A stretch of 64,000 nt of DNA from Thalassotalea algicola (GTDB lineage Bacteria > Pseudomonadota > Gammaproteobacteria > Enterobacterales > Alteromonadaceae), in the NCBI RefSeq assembly GCF_012932965.1, contig NZ_JABBXH010000001.1, positions 682,001-746,000 of the forward strand, in the 5' to 3' direction. This document shows, piece by piece, positions 1 to 8,738 of the stretch. Below the pieces are notes generated by a model. That model did no database searches, was not told where the DNA came from, and was given only the letters and a program-made list of their open reading frames with translations. A program made the translations under genes and the position numbers. Within the stretch, counting starts at the first letter, position 1. Every line of letters starts with the position of its first letter.

Positions 1-363
1 GACATCTTGAATTACGTGGTCTGCAGCAAGGACTAATAAAATAGCCTCTTCGTTTTTCTCTAGCGCATTAAAAGCGGCAAGAGCCACTGCTGGGGCCGTG
101 TTTTTCCCTTGTGGCTCAAGCAAAATGCTTCCTCGAGCATTAACCGTTTGAATTTGCTCTGCAACTGTAAACCTATGGGCTTCGTTACAAATATAGACAG
201 GAAGTTGACACCCTTGTGGTAATCGAGCAACGGTATCTTGAAGCATGCTTGTTTCATTAACTAATGCAATAAACTGTTTCGGAAACAGGCTTCGAGATAA
301 TGGCCACAGTCGAGTTCCACTGCCACCACACATAATAGCTGGAAATATAGTGCTCTTATTCAT
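1..363 (-). CDS. manC: Mannose-1-phosphate guanylyltransferase, N-terminal part (cut by window edge)
   Basis: The enzyme makes GDP-mannose from mannose-1-phosphate and GTP in the cytoplasm, a sugar donor for exopolysaccharide. The first 121 codons are visible; the gene runs off the left edge. Residues 10-25 carry the nucleotidyltransferase signature CGGSGTRLWPLSR followed by FPKQF, and further on come LLEPQGKNTAPA and LVLAADHVI, all typical of the ManC/CpsB family. The ATG start is 30 bp behind the stop of prsR on the same strand, so it is probably co-transcribed with prsK-prsR. That fits an exopolysaccharide locus extending to the left. Whether a C-terminal phosphomannose isomerase domain is present cannot be seen. 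Confidence 0.93.
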   Translation of the reverse strand, partial: MNKSTIFPAIMCGGSGTRLWPLSRSLFPKQFIALVNETSMLQDTVARLPQGCQLPVYICNEAHRFTVAEQIQTVNARGSILLEPQGKNTAPAVALAAFNALEKNEEAILLVLAADHVIQDV

Positions 364-393
364 TTTTGTATCCATCCAAAAGTCATTGCTTTT

Positions 394-1743
394 TTAATTG
401 CTTAGGTTTAAACCGTATTTTTCAATCAGGCTATACAATGTAGGTCTAGTGATACCTAGCAGTGCCGCAGCTTTTGACATATTGCCTTCTGTTAATGCAT
501 AAGCCTTTTGAATTGCTCTTGTTTCCGCTTGCTCTCTTACGGTTCTTAAATTTAGCGAAAGCTCGTAGTCTTCATCGTTTGAATTTAATAACCCTAAATC
601 TATGGCAGTAACATGTTGGCTAGCTGCCATGATTACCGAAGATTTCACTTTATTTTGAAGCTCTCGAATATTACCTGGCCATTTGTGCTGCTTTAAGGCC
701 TTTACTGCATCATCTGAAAAGCCCTTGACATTACTTTTATATTCTTTGCCATATTGCTGTAAAAAAAACTGCGCGAGAATCAAAACATCCTCTTCGCGTT
801 CCCTTAGCGGAGGTATATCTATGGTTATTTCACTAATCCGATAATATAAATCTTCACGAAACTCTTTATTAGCGACCATTTCCTGTAAATGTTGATTGGT
901 TGCACAAACCACTCGCACATTAACGGGTATTTCCTGTCTTCCACCAATGCGCTCAATTACCTTTTCTTGCAAAAAGCGTAGCAACTTAGCTTGTAAATTA
1001 AACGGCATATCGCCAATTTCATCTAAGAATAATGTGCCGCCTTCTGCACATTCAATTTTTCCTTTTGTCGTTCGGTGAGCCCCAGTAAATGCACCTTTTT
1101 CAAAGCCAAAAAGTTCACTTTCCAATAATGTCTCGGGAATTGAGGCACAATTAATGGCAATAAAAGGCTTTTTCGTCCTATCACTGACACTATGAATTGC
1201 TTTTGCGGTGACTTCTTTACCCGTACCGCTTTCTCCTAGCAATAGCACAGAAATTTCAGTTGGCGCGACACGATGGATCATTTGTCGCATGCGATCGATA
1301 GTCGCACTATTACCTATAATACCGGTATCAACACCACTAAACGACTGTAATGCACGGTTGTCTTTTTCAAGATTCGCTAATGCCAAAGCACGAGAAACAA
1401 TAACGTTAATTACATCTGCATCAATCGGTTTTTGGTAAAAGTCATATGCACCTAACTCTATCGCTTTAAGCGCGACTTCATGATCATCATTGCCCGTGAT
1501 AACAATAACTTTTGTATGGGGTGCAATTGCTAGTATTTCTTGAAGAGCAGCTAGTCCTTCAGATGCATTTGCAGGATCTGGTGGCAGACCAAGATCGAGA
1601 GTTACGACACTCGGTTCAAAACGACGAACCGCCGCGACTGCAGTTTCTCTATTTTCAGCCAGCACAACGTCATAATCTGACAAACTCCATTTCAGTTGTT
1701 TTTGAATTCCTAAGTCATCATCAACAATCAGCAATTTTTCCAT
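394..1743 (-). CDS. prsR: PEP-CTERM-type sigma-54 response regulator PrsR
   Basis: A 449-residue NtrC-type activator. The receiver domain (about 1-125) has acidic residues at 8-10 and the phosphoacceptor Asp50 in VTLDLGLPP. The AAA+ domain (about 143-375) has Walker A GESGTGKE (170-177), the sigma-54 contact loop GAFTGA (217-222) and Walker B TLFLDE near 237-242. A Fis-type helix-turn-helix (GNMSKAAALLGITRPTLY) ends the protein. The length, the receiver sequence and the pairing with prsK 17 bp upstream match the PrsR family associated with exosortase/PEP-CTERM exopolysaccharide systems. It should work with RpoN. A good -24/-12 promoter lies at 6928-6943 ahead of the neighbouring cassette and is a likely target. 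Confidence 0.93.
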   Translation of the reverse strand: MEKLLIVDDDLGIQKQLKWSLSDYDVVLAENRETAVAAVRRFEPSVVTLDLGLPPDPANASEGLAALQEILAIAPHTKVIVITGNDDHEVALKAIELGAYDFYQKPIDADVINVIVSRALALANLEKDNRALQSFSGVDTGIIGNSATIDRMRQMIHRVAPTEISVLLLGESGTGKEVTAKAIHSVSDRTKKPFIAINCASIPETLLESELFGFEKGAFTGAHRTTKGKIECAEGGTLFLDEIGDMPFNLQAKLLRFLQEKVIERIGGRQEIPVNVRVVCATNQHLQEMVANKEFREDLYYRISEITIDIPPLREREEDVLILAQFFLQQYGKEYKSNVKGFSDDAVKALKQHKWPGNIRELQNKVKSSVIMAASQHVTAIDLGLLNSNDEDYELSLNLRTVREQAETRAIQKAYALTEGNMSKAAALLGITRPTLYSLIEKYGLNLSN

Positions 1744-1760
1744 AAAAACACCTATAATTA

Positions 1761-3788
1761 TTATTCATTTATTGGTAACAAAAGCGTAAATGTACTTCCT
1801 TGGCCTTCAATACTTTTCACTTTTATTTTACCACCAATAGACTCTATATATTGTTTTGCTTCATAGACACCAATGCCCATTCCAGCATTACCTTTTGTTG
1901 TATCAAAAGGCTTAAATAACCGTTGTTTAATAAAATCTTCACTCATACCACAACCGTTATCCGTTATTTCAATTTCGATTACATTGTCACTTATATTTGC
2001 ATCAATATTTACCCAACCACCTTCACTCGTGGCCTCTTGCGCATTCTGAACCAAATGATTGACCACAGATAGTAGCGCTTCATCTACATTTACATTGTAT
2101 TCATTAGTAAAACGGCGATTAATTGAGGGTTGCTGAACATTACGTTGTTGTACTACTTTGTTGAGTAACTCATTTAACGGTAATTTTTTGTTTTTCGACT
2201 CTGCCGTTTGTTTATTCCTCAGCTGATTTAGTACTTTATCTAAACGATCAGTTGCTGATGCTATCGTTTCAAATACATCATCAATAAATGCAGGATTTTC
2301 TCTGTGCTTTTCTGCATTTACATTAATTAATGTAAGCTGTGCCTGAACATTTTTTAAGTCATGCACCAAAAATGCAGACATACGATGAAATGCTTCAAAC
2401 TGTTTAGACTCAGAAAGCTCGGTATTCGCCTCGTTAAACGATAGAAAAATACTTAACTGTTTACTAATTGCCGAAAGTAAATCTCTGTCTTCCCAGTTTA
2501 AAATAGAGCGTTTATCACCTAAGGAAAACATAAAGAATCCATATAGATTGTCGCCATTAATAATTGGGACTATTAGATCAACTCTGCTTCGTTCAAAATA
2601 ATCAACATTTAACAATAAATCTGGGTAACTATTCTCTACATATATATATTCACGTAAATCAATAATCCAACCATTCTTTTGGCAAAATTCATCAACCGCA
2701 ACAATACTTTTTAGTTCTATGCTATCAATCAAGGCAGTTGACTGGTATACAAGTTTATATTCACCATTAAGTTGCTTTCGAATCAATGCCCCACCAGATG
2801 CATTAATTGAAGAACCAATGATATCAAAAGCTGTTTTATAAAAATCATCACTTTTGCTATTGGACGCTAGTTGATCAATTGACTTTAACCATTCCACTCG
2901 ATAGTCGTATTTGTTCGCAAAAAAGTGTTTTGTTATAAACACCTTTACTTCTCGGCGCAATCGCTCTGTTAATAACAAAGCAGCCAGTACAGCAATACCT
3001 AAAACGGCAAAAGTGATGCTAATAACACCGCCCCACTGCCCACCAATAAGCTTAATGAAATATCCCGCCAGCGATAATATCAATAAATACCCACCAGCTA
3101 TCATGAGCATAGAGCTGTAAAATACGACATCTCGGGATACAAATACATCAACAGACCAGTCTTTCATTCGACGTGTGCTGATTAGAAAAAAAGGCATAGC
3201 CAGTGCTATAACATAACCTCTAGCATACCAAAAATCGAAATCAAGCTGATCTAACATAGTAGCTTGCGCATAAATAACAAAATCAAATACGCCAACCACT
3301 CCTAATGAAATAACCAATGGCCATAACGCCCATTTAACTTTTGCTTCTGCGTTACGGTATAGCTGCTCCAATAAAACTATCAGCCATAAATTCAACATTA
3401 AAAACAGCAAAAATAGGTATTTACTACCAGTATCTAAAACAAACGAAGAGAACCAACAAAAGCTGCTTACTATGGACGAAACAACCACGTACTTCTTCGC
3501 CCTGTTACTTGATAGTAACTGACTAAACGTAGCAGCTCCTGCTTGAGTTGCGATTAAAAGGAGAATGAGTAAGATTAACTTAATGTTTTCAGCTAATAAA
3601 ACATACTTTAACGTAAGGCCGAAATAAACCTGAATGGCTGCAGAAGCTACACCAACAATGATAACGGCACAGCTAAACATAATCATTAGGGCAACAAATG
3701 ACTTATTTCTAATAACTGTCAGTAAAAGTAGAAAAATTAGATATGCAACTGCGGCTACCGAATAGCCAGCGATGCCAATTAGCTCCAT
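1761..3788 (-). CDS. prsK: PEP-CTERM-system sensor histidine kinase PrsK
   Basis: A membrane histidine kinase paired with prsR. The N-terminal third holds about eight to nine hydrophobic segments. A GAF-like sensor region follows near residues 300-450. The dimerisation/phosphotransfer region reads FLVHDLKNVQAQL, with the His near residue 476. The ATPase domain shows VVNHLVQNAQEA (N box), ITDNGCGMS (G1) and GNAGMGIGVYEAKQ (G2). The unusual HDLKN phosphoacceptor box and the multi-helix N terminus fit the PrsK family. Two in-frame ATGs lie 6 bp apart. I chose the second because a GGGA Shine-Dalgarno is placed better for it; the first is at 3794. The signal it senses is unknown. Confidence 0.92.
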   Translation of the reverse strand: MELIGIAGYSVAAVAYLIFLLLLTVIRNKSFVALMIMFSCAVIIVGVASAAIQVYFGLTLKYVLLAENIKLILLILLLIATQAGAATFSQLLSSNRAKKYVVVSSIVSSFCWFSSFVLDTGSKYLFLLFLMLNLWLIVLLEQLYRNAEAKVKWALWPLVISLGVVGVFDFVIYAQATMLDQLDFDFWYARGYVIALAMPFFLISTRRMKDWSVDVFVSRDVVFYSSMLMIAGGYLLILSLAGYFIKLIGGQWGGVISITFAVLGIAVLAALLLTERLRREVKVFITKHFFANKYDYRVEWLKSIDQLASNSKSDDFYKTAFDIIGSSINASGGALIRKQLNGEYKLVYQSTALIDSIELKSIVAVDEFCQKNGWIIDLREYIYVENSYPDLLLNVDYFERSRVDLIVPIINGDNLYGFFMFSLGDKRSILNWEDRDLLSAISKQLSIFLSFNEANTELSESKQFEAFHRMSAFLVHDLKNVQAQLTLINVNAEKHRENPAFIDDVFETIASATDRLDKVLNQLRNKQTAESKNKKLPLNELLNKVVQQRNVQQPSINRRFTNEYNVNVDEALLSVVNHLVQNAQEATSEGGWVNIDANISDNVIEIEITDNGCGMSEDFIKQRLFKPFDTTKGNAGMGIGVYEAKQYIESIGGKIKVKSIEGQGSTFTLLLPINE

Positions 3789-3893
3789 TATCATCCCATT
3801 TAACAGTGAATTAACTAATCATCCTTAACGTGTGAAAAATTTGCAATAACTATTTTGCAATTAGAAGTTATTTATAAGACATGATTACTAAAT

Positions 3894-4970
3894 TCATTCT
3901 TCCTTCTTTTTCAAAGGCGCAATAAAGCCTTTATAAACTAAATGTGGGACTAATATATGTAGTGGCATCTTCAACCAATGAGAACGAATAAATAGCGTAA
4001 ATAAACTGATTGAATTATAACGACCTTTCAAGGGAAGCGGAGAAAGCACTGCTTTAAACAATGAAACAATAAAATTGGCTTTCATCTTGGAGAATTTATT
4101 TTTTATTAACATATTTAAAATATCATCATCTACTTTCAGCAAGAAAATATCCTGCTGTAATCGTAAGCAATGATATAAAATAAATTCAAAATTAAGTTCA
4201 ATGGCGCGCGCGATTAGTTGGCTAATAAATTCTTCATGCTGCAATTGATTTTCTACTATTAATAAATAAATATCATGTAAATCTCTAAAACCATGATTAA
4301 ATTCGCCATCAAGCAACAGATGAATTGCACTATGCAATATTTTGTCTTCTGCAGATAAAGTATTGCTATTCTCTCCCTCGTTTAAATTTGCTAGCAATAG
4401 TTCACTGTCTAATTTAACGCGACTGACAATTGGCAGTAAATTGTGATGCAAATCTAATGTTAAGCCAGTCTTTGAGTTAACCATTGGTGGTAATTCATGC
4501 ATCCAATTCCTGTAATAATGTTGGTCGTGTGCATCCAGCTCTTTTACCGTCCAGCCCTGCCATTTCAATATATTTTCGGCTTGTGATAACTCCGAACCAT
4601 GTACAAACACGTCTACATCAGCAAAAATTCGTCCCTTGCTACAGGTTAACCCTTCCAACAAGTACGCCGTTCCTTTCAAGTAAGTTGGCTTAATACCAGT
4701 TGAATTTAATACGCCATTTATACGTTCGACTTCACTCTGAACATCTTGGTTATGAGCTAAAAAAAGTTTCCATGCAGAAGTGAAATGCCAAGACAAATAA
4801 CAAGGGATATTATTTAATAGTCCTGTATCTTTTAATATGAAGTAAATTCGAGCGAGCAAGCCGGTGTGGTAGGCTTGTTCAATTAAAGCCTCCCAATCTG
4901 AATCTTGCCAAGTATTTACTACCTTCGGCTTACGCAATAACTCAACAATCGCAATACCATCAAAACTCAT
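3894..4970 (-). CDS. Nucleotidyltransferase family protein of the HPr-rel-A-type cassette
   Basis: A 358-residue protein with features of the NTP_transf_5 (uncharacterised nucleotidyltransferase) family. The core motif is YLKGTAYLLEGL followed by RIFADVDVFV, where the paired Asp residues (DVD) would bind metal and nucleotide. HDLHDIYLLI lies further along. No signal peptide is visible, so it should be cytoplasmic. Its start overlaps the end of the HprK-related kinase gene by 4 bp, which argues for coupled expression. As I recall, proteins of this family accompany HprK-related kinase A and a PqqD-like protein in many exosortase-bearing genomes. The substrate is unknown. It could act on a sugar or modify a protein partner. 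Confidence 0.8.
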   Translation of the reverse strand: MSFDGIAIVELLRKPKVVNTWQDSDWEALIEQAYHTGLLARIYFILKDTGLLNNIPCYLSWHFTSAWKLFLAHNQDVQSEVERINGVLNSTGIKPTYLKGTAYLLEGLTCSKGRIFADVDVFVHGSELSQAENILKWQGWTVKELDAHDQHYYRNWMHELPPMVNSKTGLTLDLHHNLLPIVSRVKLDSELLLANLNEGENSNTLSAEDKILHSAIHLLLDGEFNHGFRDLHDIYLLIVENQLQHEEFISQLIARAIELNFEFILYHCLRLQQDIFLLKVDDDILNMLIKNKFSKMKANFIVSLFKAVLSPLPLKGRYNSISLFTLFIRSHWLKMPLHILVPHLVYKGFIAPLKKKEE

Positions 4971-5872
4971 CGCACTAAAGAGTCCATTGTGTTAATTGCA
5001 TATTCTAAGTTGCCATCATATTGGAAACTGAAACACTCGACATTGTCATGCAATTTAGCCAGTGCTTTAAACCCTTCAATGCCAAGCACATTATAGTTAA
5101 ATGAATTTTCTGCCATTTGTATAAAACTCTGCCCTTTAGAAACCTGCTCTAATGAGTTTTCAGTATTAGGAATATATTTAGGGTATACGATAAGTTTTGG
5201 CTGAGCAGTTTTGCTTGCCGACTCAATACTATTTTTTTGTGGCGTAAAATGCGCCACAGACCCCTTCACGGTATCGTGAACTACAGGAGAAAAGCGTGCT
5301 TTATCAACAAACGACTTAGCCAAATCAATCGATTGATTTTTTAGACTAACAGGCCTTGGGTTAGGTTGAATACACCCAGTCTGTAAATCAACCATAGTTA
5401 ATTCATCAGATAACAAGCGCCAGCCACCGAGTTCAACAAGTGCAGCACATAAAGTACTTTTTCCAGAGCCAGGACTGCCAGGCAATATTAATGCGGTACC
5501 ATTTTTCTCAACAACCGCCGCATGAATAATTAACAATTCATGATTGTGATTAGTAACACACCAATTCATTCCCCATTCAAGCAAAGGAAGCGCTTGACTA
5601 ACAGGTAACGGAGTAAATGGCTCGATACCATTTAGACTAAAATTTACTTGAGGTCTAAAAAATCGCCTTAATCCAAATGGAGTATTTAGGTGAACCGTGA
5701 AGTCACATGCTGTTGCTGGCACTTCAGCATGAGCATAAAGTGTTGCGATACCTTTAGCGAGCCCTTCTATATTCGAAAACAGCTTGACACTAAATGAGCC
5801 CGCTTTAAATTTAAAGCCAGTTGTTTTAAGGAGGGCTGTGATATCTTTTGGACTAAAATCTTGGACAATCAC
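4967..5872 (-). CDS. HprK-related kinase A
   Basis: A 301-residue protein related to the C-terminal kinase domain of HPr kinase/phosphorylase. The P-loop GSPGSGKST lies at 132-140, preceded by HAAVVEKNGTALILP, and LLSDELTMVDL follows as the probable Walker B-like acidic stretch. No HPr-type phosphocarrier is visible nearby, so the phosphoryl acceptor is not the usual one. It sits inside a tightly overlapping set: 4 bp overlap with the nucleotidyltransferase downstream and 4 bp with the PqqD-like gene upstream. The neighbour pattern matches what the databases call the HPr-rel-A system. Its biochemical role is not established. PrsR/sigma-54 control is inferred from the upstream promoter. Confidence 0.85.
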   Translation of the reverse strand: MIVQDFSPKDITALLKTTGFKFKAGSFSVKLFSNIEGLAKGIATLYAHAEVPATACDFTVHLNTPFGLRRFFRPQVNFSLNGIEPFTPLPVSQALPLLEWGMNWCVTNHNHELLIIHAAVVEKNGTALILPGSPGSGKSTLCAALVELGGWRLLSDELTMVDLQTGCIQPNPRPVSLKNQSIDLAKSFVDKARFSPVVHDTVKGSVAHFTPQKNSIESASKTAQPKLIVYPKYIPNTENSLEQVSKGQSFIQMAENSFNYNVLGIEGFKALAKLHDNVECFSFQYDGNLEYAINTMDSLVR

Positions 5873-6129
5873 TCACTAAGCTCGATTAACTTTAATTGCT
5901 TAAGCATTTCAATATGTTGTTCAAAGAATTCTAACTCATCAACCGCGATATTAAAAAAAGAAATTAGCGCATCAAAATTGACTTGCTGTTGTTCTAGCAA
6001 ATAGGAGTAGATGGCTGCTTCCCATTCTGGTAGCAATATTGTTTGTTTAGTTACTAAGTCAAATAGAACAATTTCAGGGAAGCAATCGTATCGTGCTACT
6101 TCCCTATCAAGACAGGGCTGAATAACCAA
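5869..6129 (-). CDS. PqqD-like peptide chaperone of the HPr-rel-A cassette
   Basis: An 86-residue protein with the size and layout of PqqD-family RiPP recognition elements: LFDLVTKQTILLPEWEAAIYSYLLEQ resembles the winged-helix pattern in which the region after the central strand reads 'L(N/D)..A..I...L'. PqqD-like domains bind leader peptides and present them to modifying enzymes. Here it may present a peptide or protein to the adjoining kinase or nucleotidyltransferase. The end overlaps the kinase start by 4 bp, and the exported small protein lies 8 bp upstream. The assignment rests on length, motif impression and context, and a profile search would settle it. Confidence 0.75.
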   Translation of the reverse strand: MVIQPCLDREVARYDCFPEIVLFDLVTKQTILLPEWEAAIYSYLLEQQQVNFDALISFFNIAVDELEFFEQHIEMLKQLKLIELSE

Positions 6130-6137
6130 AACAGCAA

Positions 6138-6845
6138 TTAATGATAAAGTTGTGCGAAGAAGTCTTTCAGATCAAAAGGCATGCTAGGGTTATCAAAGCT
6201 CACTATACTACCTGTGGTGGTCGTATAAGAAGAGCCCCCATTAGTATACGCATAGTAAACACCCTTTATATCTTCAGCGCTAATCCAACCTGCATATTCT
6301 CCAACACCCCAACCAAAATACTTTGCATTGAGCAGGCTTGAAATCATATGAAACTCTAACGAACCATTTTGCATTAACAATACATCGTGCATAGTATCAC
6401 CGGACGCAATACTTGCTTCTGGCGATGAACCTGGGAACTCATCAAAAAATAGTCGAGCAGCAGGATCGTTTGGAAATATTCCTGAGGGGTTGCTAGCTGT
6501 TTTAGCATTATTAGGATTAAATTTATATGAGCTCTCTACTCTAGGGTTCGGATAGTACCCGGCTAATTCCCACGCCCCACGACAACCTTGCTGATTACCC
6601 GATTTGTAACCATTTTGTCCCCAGCCGCCAGGACTTATTCCTTGACATCGAGTACTATGGCGATCAACGCCAGAAGGGTTTACAGACTGAAAGCCAGACA
6701 AACTACAAACTGCACCAAATGCGGGTTTTGTCGTTAATGTTATTGCAGCAGGCACTCCTATAGCAGTCTTTTTTAATAGACTTCTACGGCTATTTAATTT
6801 TTGATCCTGCAAAGAAACGTCCTTTGTTTTTTTATCAACAGTCAT
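6138..6845 (-). CDS. Tat-exported protein of unknown function, possible substrate of the HPr-rel-A cassette
   Basis: A 235-residue protein with a twin-arginine signal: SRRSLLKKTAIGVPAAITL followed by a cleavage-like AFGAVCS. The mature part is rich in Gly, Asn, Ser and Tyr, has several Cys in the first 50 residues, and includes CQGISPGGWGQNGYKSGN. I do not recognise the domain. I chose the ATG at 6845 because AGGTGG precedes it by 3-4 bp; an earlier in-frame start at 6863 lacks this. It is the first gene behind a -24/-12 promoter and 8 bp ahead of the PqqD-like gene, so it may be the cassette's substrate or effector. PqqD proteins normally bind peptides, which makes this a reasonable but unproven idea. 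Confidence 0.7.
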   Translation of the reverse strand: MTVDKKTKDVSLQDQKLNSRRSLLKKTAIGVPAAITLTTKPAFGAVCSLSGFQSVNPSGVDRHSTRCQGISPGGWGQNGYKSGNQQGCRGAWELAGYYPNPRVESSYKFNPNNAKTASNPSGIFPNDPAARLFFDEFPGSSPEASIASGDTMHDVLLMQNGSLEFHMISSLLNAKYFGWGVGEYAGWISAEDIKGVYYAYTNGGSSYTTTTGSIVSFDNPSMPFDLKDFFAQLYH

Positions 6846-6927
6846 AATCCACCTACACAACAATTATCGGCACTTCGTAACAAACCGAACTAACTAATTC
6901 TAACACAGCTACTGAGCACTACAAGAA

Positions 6928-6943
6928 AGCAAGAATCAAGCCA
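6928..6943 (-). promoter_or_regulatory. Sigma-54 (RpoN) -24/-12 promoter ahead of the HPr-rel-A cassette
   Basis: Read on the minus strand the site is TGGCTTGATTCTTGCT. It has TGGC, seven bases, then TTGCT, which matches the consensus TGGCAC-N5-TTGCW in both invariant GG and GC doublets and in spacing. Transcription would start near 6916, giving a leader of about 70 bases before the Tat-protein gene. A sigma-54 activator (PrsR) is encoded in the same direction about 5 kb downstream. Apart from this site I see nothing definite in 6846-7219. Confidence 0.75.
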
Positions 6944-7219
6944 GCAAAGTAAAACGCAGGAGATACAATACATTCCACGTTTAAACTATTACTAAAATTC
7001 AACTTATGTAAACAAAGCTGACAGTTTTAATCGCCAAAGTCGAAAGTTTAGGCATCGAATTAATATTGCTCTTCTTAATAGCAATTACAACCTTACAATA
7101 CGCTAAAAATATTATTAATTGATCGCTTTTTGATAAATAAAATAACTCTTGAATGCTTCTTTCTTCAAAAAAATTCTGAGTAGACAAAATTCAATATAGT
7201 CTATACTATTGCCCGCGCT

Positions 7220-7296
<77 letters not shown>

Positions 7297-7572
7297 TTGC
7301 GCACTTGCATAGTTTCATTCTTAAAGATTTCTTTTCACAACTAATTAAAAACGTTAACAGTAAATAGCGCCTAGTCGAGTCCAAACCATATACTTAAATA
7401 TTGCTTGTATCTTAATTTTTAGCGAGTTTTTAGCAAAACTGTATTTATTAAAAGCCTTTTTAATTAATGCTTTACCACCATAAAACGTTTAAATTTGTAC
7501 AAAAACTTTTAATGAAATGGTCAGACAAGTAAAATGCCAACAATAGAGTTCAATAGATAGAAGAAATCGCCA

Positions 7573-8658
7573 ATGAAATATGCAGAAATTACCGGATGGG
7601 GTAAATGCCTACCACCAGCAGAATTGACCAATGATGAGCTGGCCACTTTTGTTGAAACTAGTGACGAATGGATCACTTCACGAACAGGCATAAAGTCTCG
7701 CCGCATTTCTCATGTTAATACAGCTGAATTAGCTGCTATGGCAGCAAAAAGAGCCATGGCTGCTGCTGGCGTCAGTGCAGAAGACGTTGACTTAATTGCT
7801 GTTGCAACTTCTTGCCCTGATACTTTGATCCCCAATACCGCATCTAAAGTTCAACAAATATTAGGAGCCGATAATGCCGCGGCATTTGATATTAATTCGG
7901 CTTGTACGGGATTTCTTTATGCACTACAAAACGCTACGGCACAAGTGCGGATAGGTGCCATTAAAAGGGCTATTGTCATTGGCGCAGAACGAATGAGCTG
8001 GTTCTTAAACTGGTCTCGTCGCGAAACTTGCGTCCTATTTGGCGACGGTGCCGGTGCCGTTTTGATAGAAGCAACCGATCAACCTCTTGGCCTAATTGAA
8101 GCTAAATTAGGGTGTGACTCTAAAGCACGTGATATCTTAGAAGTTCGTGGTTTTGGTACTGATATGGATCGCTATGAAAATCCTCCATCAGCATTAGATA
8201 TTAACTTTATGGGGCAGGATATATTTAAACGAGCAGTGCGTGCAATGGGACAAGGCGCTCAAACTGTTGTCGAGCAAGCTAACCTAAGTATTGAAGATGT
8301 AGATTTATTAGTGCCACACCAAGCGAACCTTCGTATTATTGCCGCGCTTCAAAAGCAATTTAAACTGTCTGATGAGCAAGTTATGGTCAACATAGATAAA
8401 TACGGCAATACGTCAGCAGCCACAGTTCCTATTGCACTATGTGAAGCAGTAGAAAGCGGTAGAGTTAAACCCGGTGCAAATATTATGACAGCAGCCTTTG
8501 GTGCTGGCCTTACTTGGGGGGCTGGTTATATCAAATGGGGCGAACGTGTTACCCCTATAACTCAATCCCATGAAGAGCTACCAGCTACAGATAAAACCGC
8601 TAAGGAATTACTTGCAACTGCCATTGAACACTGTTTAAAAACTTCAGAAAACAGTTAA
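7573..8658 (+). CDS. 3-oxoacyl-ACP synthase III family protein (FabH-like)
   Basis: A 361-residue thiolase-fold condensing enzyme. The catalytic triad is visible: Cys111 in [11 protein letters not shown], His249 in VPHQANLRI and Asn279 in [10 protein letters not shown]. FabH normally joins acetyl-CoA to malonyl-ACP to start fatty acid synthesis. This copy stands alone without fabD, fabG or acpP neighbours, and it is about 40 residues longer than classical FabH because of a C-terminal extension after WGERVTP. It is therefore probably a secondary synthase with a specialised acyl substrate. It is a single-gene unit with its own terminator just behind it. Confidence 0.88.
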   Translation: MKYAEITGWGKCLPPAELTNDELATFVETSDEWITSRTGIKSRRISHVNTAELAAMAAKRAMAAAGVSAEDVDLIAVATSCPDTLIPNTASKVQQILGADNAAAFDINSACTGFLYALQNATAQVRIGAIKRAIVIGAERMSWFLNWSRRETCVLFGDGAGAVLIEATDQPLGLIEAKLGCDSKARDILEVRGFGTDMDRYENPPSALDINFMGQDIFKRAVRAMGQGAQTVVEQANLSIEDVDLLVPHQANLRIIAALQKQFKLSDEQVMVNIDKYGNTSAATVPIALCEAVESGRVKPGANIMTAAFGAGLTWGAGYIKWGERVTPITQSHEELPATDKTAKELLATAIEHCLKTSENS

Positions 8659-8684
8659 TTACTAGCTCCAACTATGCTCTAATT

Positions 8685-8711
8685 AAAAAGTCACTTTGCG
8701 TGGCTTTTTTT
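8685..8711 (+). terminator. Rho-independent terminator after the FabH-like gene
   Basis: The stem AAGTCAC/GTGGCTT (one G-U pair) with a 5-base loop TTTGC is followed directly by a run of seven T. Confidence 0.8.
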
Positions 8712-8738
8712 ATAAAAAACCTTACCTAATGAACTATC

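Noticed and set aside
60-257. Minus-strand open frame inside the manC region
   Set aside because: It is another frame of the conserved ManC sequence and has no independent support.
7521-7706. Minus-strand open frame overlapping the start of the FabH-like gene
   Set aside because: It has no ribosome site or family likeness and lies over a clear conserved gene; it is a frame shadow.
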